DNA of 8,075 nucleotides from Candidatus Cloacimonadota bacterium (lineage in GTDB: Bacteria > Cloacimonadota > Cloacimonadia > Cloacimonadales > TCS61), in assembly GCA_030638385.1 (NCBI GenBank), contig DAOWES010000188.1, forward strand, positions 1 through 8,075. Reading direction: 5' to 3'. The position numbers were made by a program, and so were the translations under genes. Shown in pieces: positions 6,525 through 8,075 of the stretch. Numbering within the stretch: the stretch's first letter is position 1; each line of letters begins with the position of its first letter. The notes under the pieces were generated by a model. It was not told the origin of the DNA. It worked only from the letters and a program-made list of their open reading frames with translations, and did not search any database.

Positions 6525-6564
6525 ATTATATCCCAATATATTGTAAATATGTTTGTCTTAGCAA
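6525..6564 (-). promoter_or_regulatory. Possible arcA promoter
   Basis: On the minus strand a perfect TATAAT occurs at 6530-6525, but the hexamer 17 bases upstream (AACATA) is poor. An alternative pair is TTGCTA (6564-6559) and TATATT (6540-6535), 18 bases apart. Either would give a short leader before the ATG at 6487. AT-rich sequence makes chance matches easy. Confidence 0.3.
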
Positions 6565-6620
6565 GAGTCATAACTATTTAAAACACAAAGCATTATTTTT
6601 GTTGGGATAACATTTCGTAC

Positions 6621-6649
6621 TTGACATTAATAAATGAAAATCCAATTTA
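6621..6649 (+). promoter_or_regulatory. Possible promoter for the glycosyltransferase-like operon
   Basis: A perfect TTGACA at 6621-6626 is followed after 17 bases by AATTTA (6644-6649), a weak -10; TTTAAA two bases later is an alternative. It lies about 50 bases before the ATG at 6697, which has a strong GGGGGA ribosome site at 6688-6693. Confidence 0.4.
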
Positions 6650-6696
6650 AAAGCGCGTTATTAAATGATGTTTTTTTTTAATTTCACGGGGGAAAA

Positions 6697-7890
6697 ATGA
6701 ATTCAAAGAAAGTAGCTTTTGGTATTATTATTAGAGATTTAACTCAATTGTCTCCATGTATAGATTTTTTGGAAAATGCAGAAAAACATAACCATAAAAT
6801 TACTCACTTACTTATTGGTTATATAGGTACTATTGACTCGGAAATTGTGACTGAATTAGAAAAAAGATGTTTAGTTATCACTATTAAAATTGGCGATTTC
6901 TCATTTTTACAAAATTCTTTAAAAAATATTGGCCTTTCTAAACTAGAGATAAATACACTGCTAAAAACGCCTCATTTAGAAAAATATAATCTGACCGGCT
7001 ATGGAACTGCCCGTAATTATGTATTACTCACTGCTATTTTTTTAGAGATCGATTTTTTATTATTTTTTGATTCAGATATTTTTCCTTTTTTATTAACCTT
7101 CGATGAAAAAAATCAAAAGTATGGTAAAGAGGAGATCGATTTTGTTGGAAATCATTTAAAGCATCTGCAAACTGATGACGATATAATAGTTACATCTAGC
7201 GATTATACAGGATATTACATAATTCCTCAAATGAGTTTTCCCGGCTTAGATGATCTGCTTTTTGGCATTCAAAAAGAGGATCGTTTTTTTGAAATTTCAA
7301 GCTTAGATAAACCAATTGTAGCTAATAATAAATTACCAATTATATATGATACAGATAAAATATTAGGTGGCAACTTGGCCATAAATCTAAACAGATTAGA
7401 CAAATTACCACCCTTTTACTCAAGCAACCTTACCTTAAATAGTCATTGCTTTTTAGGGCGCGGAGAAGACACCCTGTTTTCACCGATAATTCACCTTTAT
7501 GGTGGGAGATGCTTAGATATTGATATGAAAGTCTTTCATAATTGTTTTGGAGATTTTCCAAACAAACCCGATATAAATGAGAAAAAAAACCTGGATCGTT
7601 TCTATTATGCTGCGATGGGCTGGATCATTAGAAACCCTTTCTTTAATTGGCTACGCTCCGATTTTTTTAGCATCGATAATAAAACAGATTATAATCAACG
7701 ATATGAAGCTATTGTAAAAGGAAGCAAAGCAGCTTCAGAATTTTTCAAAGATGAGAGATTTTCAATGCTACCAACTGCATTTGAAAAATCGTATGAGAAG
7801 TTACCGGAAGATATCAAAGATTTCAAATTATTACTATCGACTTGGATGAAAATGAAAGAAAAGCTAATCGCAAAAAGACAGGAGGAATGA
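6697..7890 (+). CDS. GT-A fold glycosyltransferase-like protein
   Basis: I do not recognise a named family, but the 397 residues look like a nucleotide-sugar-dependent GT-A enzyme. An N-terminal alternating strand/helix half leads to GTARNYVLLTA (103-113) and then LLFFDSDIFPF (121-131), where DSD at 125-127 fits the metal-binding DxD motif. LGGNLAINL (223-231) resembles the 'GG' acceptor-side segment of family-2-like enzymes, GRGEDTLF (254-261) supplies the acidic ED pair typical of the catalytic base, and the His in VFHNCFGDFP (279-288) could be a third metal ligand. There is no signal peptide or clear membrane helix, so it is probably cytosolic; the lysine-rich C-terminus might touch the membrane. 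The donor and acceptor sugars cannot be read. The start is firm: ATG with GGGGGA five bases upstream. It overlaps the next gene, which begins like another glycosyltransferase, so the two are probably co-translated. Confidence 0.7.
   Translation: MNSKKVAFGIIIRDLTQLSPCIDFLENAEKHNHKITHLLIGYIGTIDSEIVTELEKRCLVITIKIGDFSFLQNSLKNIGLSKLEINTLLKTPHLEKYNLTGYGTARNYVLLTAIFLEIDFLLFFDSDIFPFLLTFDEKNQKYGKEEIDFVGNHLKHLQTDDDIIVTSSDYTGYYIIPQMSFPGLDDLLFGIQKEDRFFEISSLDKPIVANNKLPIIYDTDKILGGNLAINLNRLDKLPPFYSSNLTLNSHCFLGRGEDTLFSPIIHLYGGRCLDIDMKVFHNCFGDFPNKPDINEKKNLDRFYYAAMGWIIRNPFFNWLRSDFFSIDNKTDYNQRYEAIVKGSKAASEFFKDERFSMLPTAFEKSYEKLPEDIKDFKLLLSTWMKMKEKLIAKRQEE
7880..7886 (+). promoter_or_regulatory. Ribosome binding site AGGAGGA inside the end of the upstream gene
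   Basis: This near-perfect Shine-Dalgarno sequence lies within the last codons of the upstream gene. It leaves no space to the ATG at 7887 and only three bases to the ATG at 7890, so 7890 is the better start for the next gene. Confidence 0.7.
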
Positions 7891-8075
7891 TGAGAACATA
7901 TATGATAATACCAACTTATTGGACAGGTGAAAATAACGCTTGGGAAGAAGGTGATGCCGTTTATGATCATCCTACTCCGATAAATGAAGAAGGTACTTTG
8001 CGAAGAACAATAAAATCTTTAGACATATTAAACGATAAAGATTTCACCTTGATAATTTTAGCTGCTGCCACAAAC
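7890..8075 (+). CDS. Glycosyltransferase-like protein, N-terminal part; 3' end outside window
   Basis: The frame is open to the right edge, giving 62 residues from ATG 7890 (63 from the ATG at 7887). The opening MRTYMIIPTYW is the first strand of a GT-A/GT2-type fold. YDHPTPINEEGTLRRTIKSL then places a helix after the strand, and the next strand FTLIILAAATN is where a nucleotide-binding site would form. The DxD region and acceptor domain lie beyond the window, so the glycosyltransferase label rests on this first fold unit and on the neighbour. The stop of the upstream gene (7888-7890) overlaps the candidate start codons, which implies translational coupling. Confidence 0.55.
   Translation, partial: MRTYMIIPTYWTGENNAWEEGDAVYDHPTPINEEGTLRRTIKSLDILNDKDFTLIILAAATN

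Noticed and set aside
6538..6550. Operator site ATATT-GTA-AATAT
   Set aside because: The arms are only five AT-only bases, which is expected by chance in such AT-rich sequence; mentioned only as a weak observation.
7695..7970. Minus-strand open frame of 91 codons
   Set aside because: It is antisense to the end of one glycosyltransferase-like gene and the start of the next and shows no domain of its own.

Overview
The window comes from an AT-rich bacterial chromosome. A 2-hydroxyglutaryl-CoA-dehydratase-activator-type gene and an arginine deiminase suggest an anaerobic, fermentative organism, and murJ shows that it makes peptidoglycan. The phylum cannot be settled from the sequence; an uncultured anaerobe of the FCB/Cloacimonadota kind is only a guess. 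No phage, plasmid, CRISPR, tRNA or rRNA feature was seen.

Layout. (1) Left edge to 1259, plus strand: the C-terminal part of a CoA-activase/COG3580-3581-type protein whose start lies outside the window. (2) 1260-1788: a non-coding gap between convergent genes. About 1291-1681 is packed with short inverted and direct repeats, including one family apparently inserted into another. (3) 1789-5145, minus strand: murJ followed by uvrC, overlapping by 25 bases. murJ is broken into two frames by one extra A in an A8 tract (plus-strand T8 at 4497-4504); removing one A restores a 521-residue protein of normal MurJ length. (4) 5228-6487, minus strand: a complete arginine deiminase, followed by a good intrinsic terminator at 5189-5215 that separates it from murJ. 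(5) 6488-6696: a short divergent promoter region. (6) 6697 to the right edge, plus strand: two overlapping genes that look like GT-A glycosyltransferases, the second cut by the window end.

The genes do not form one pathway. murJ-uvrC is a housekeeping pair, arcA stands alone without arcB/arcC here, and the two glycosyltransferase-like genes look like the start of an operon for an unidentified glycan or glycoside. The points most worth a second look are the nested repeat cluster, the homopolymer frameshift in murJ, and the glycosyltransferase pair.
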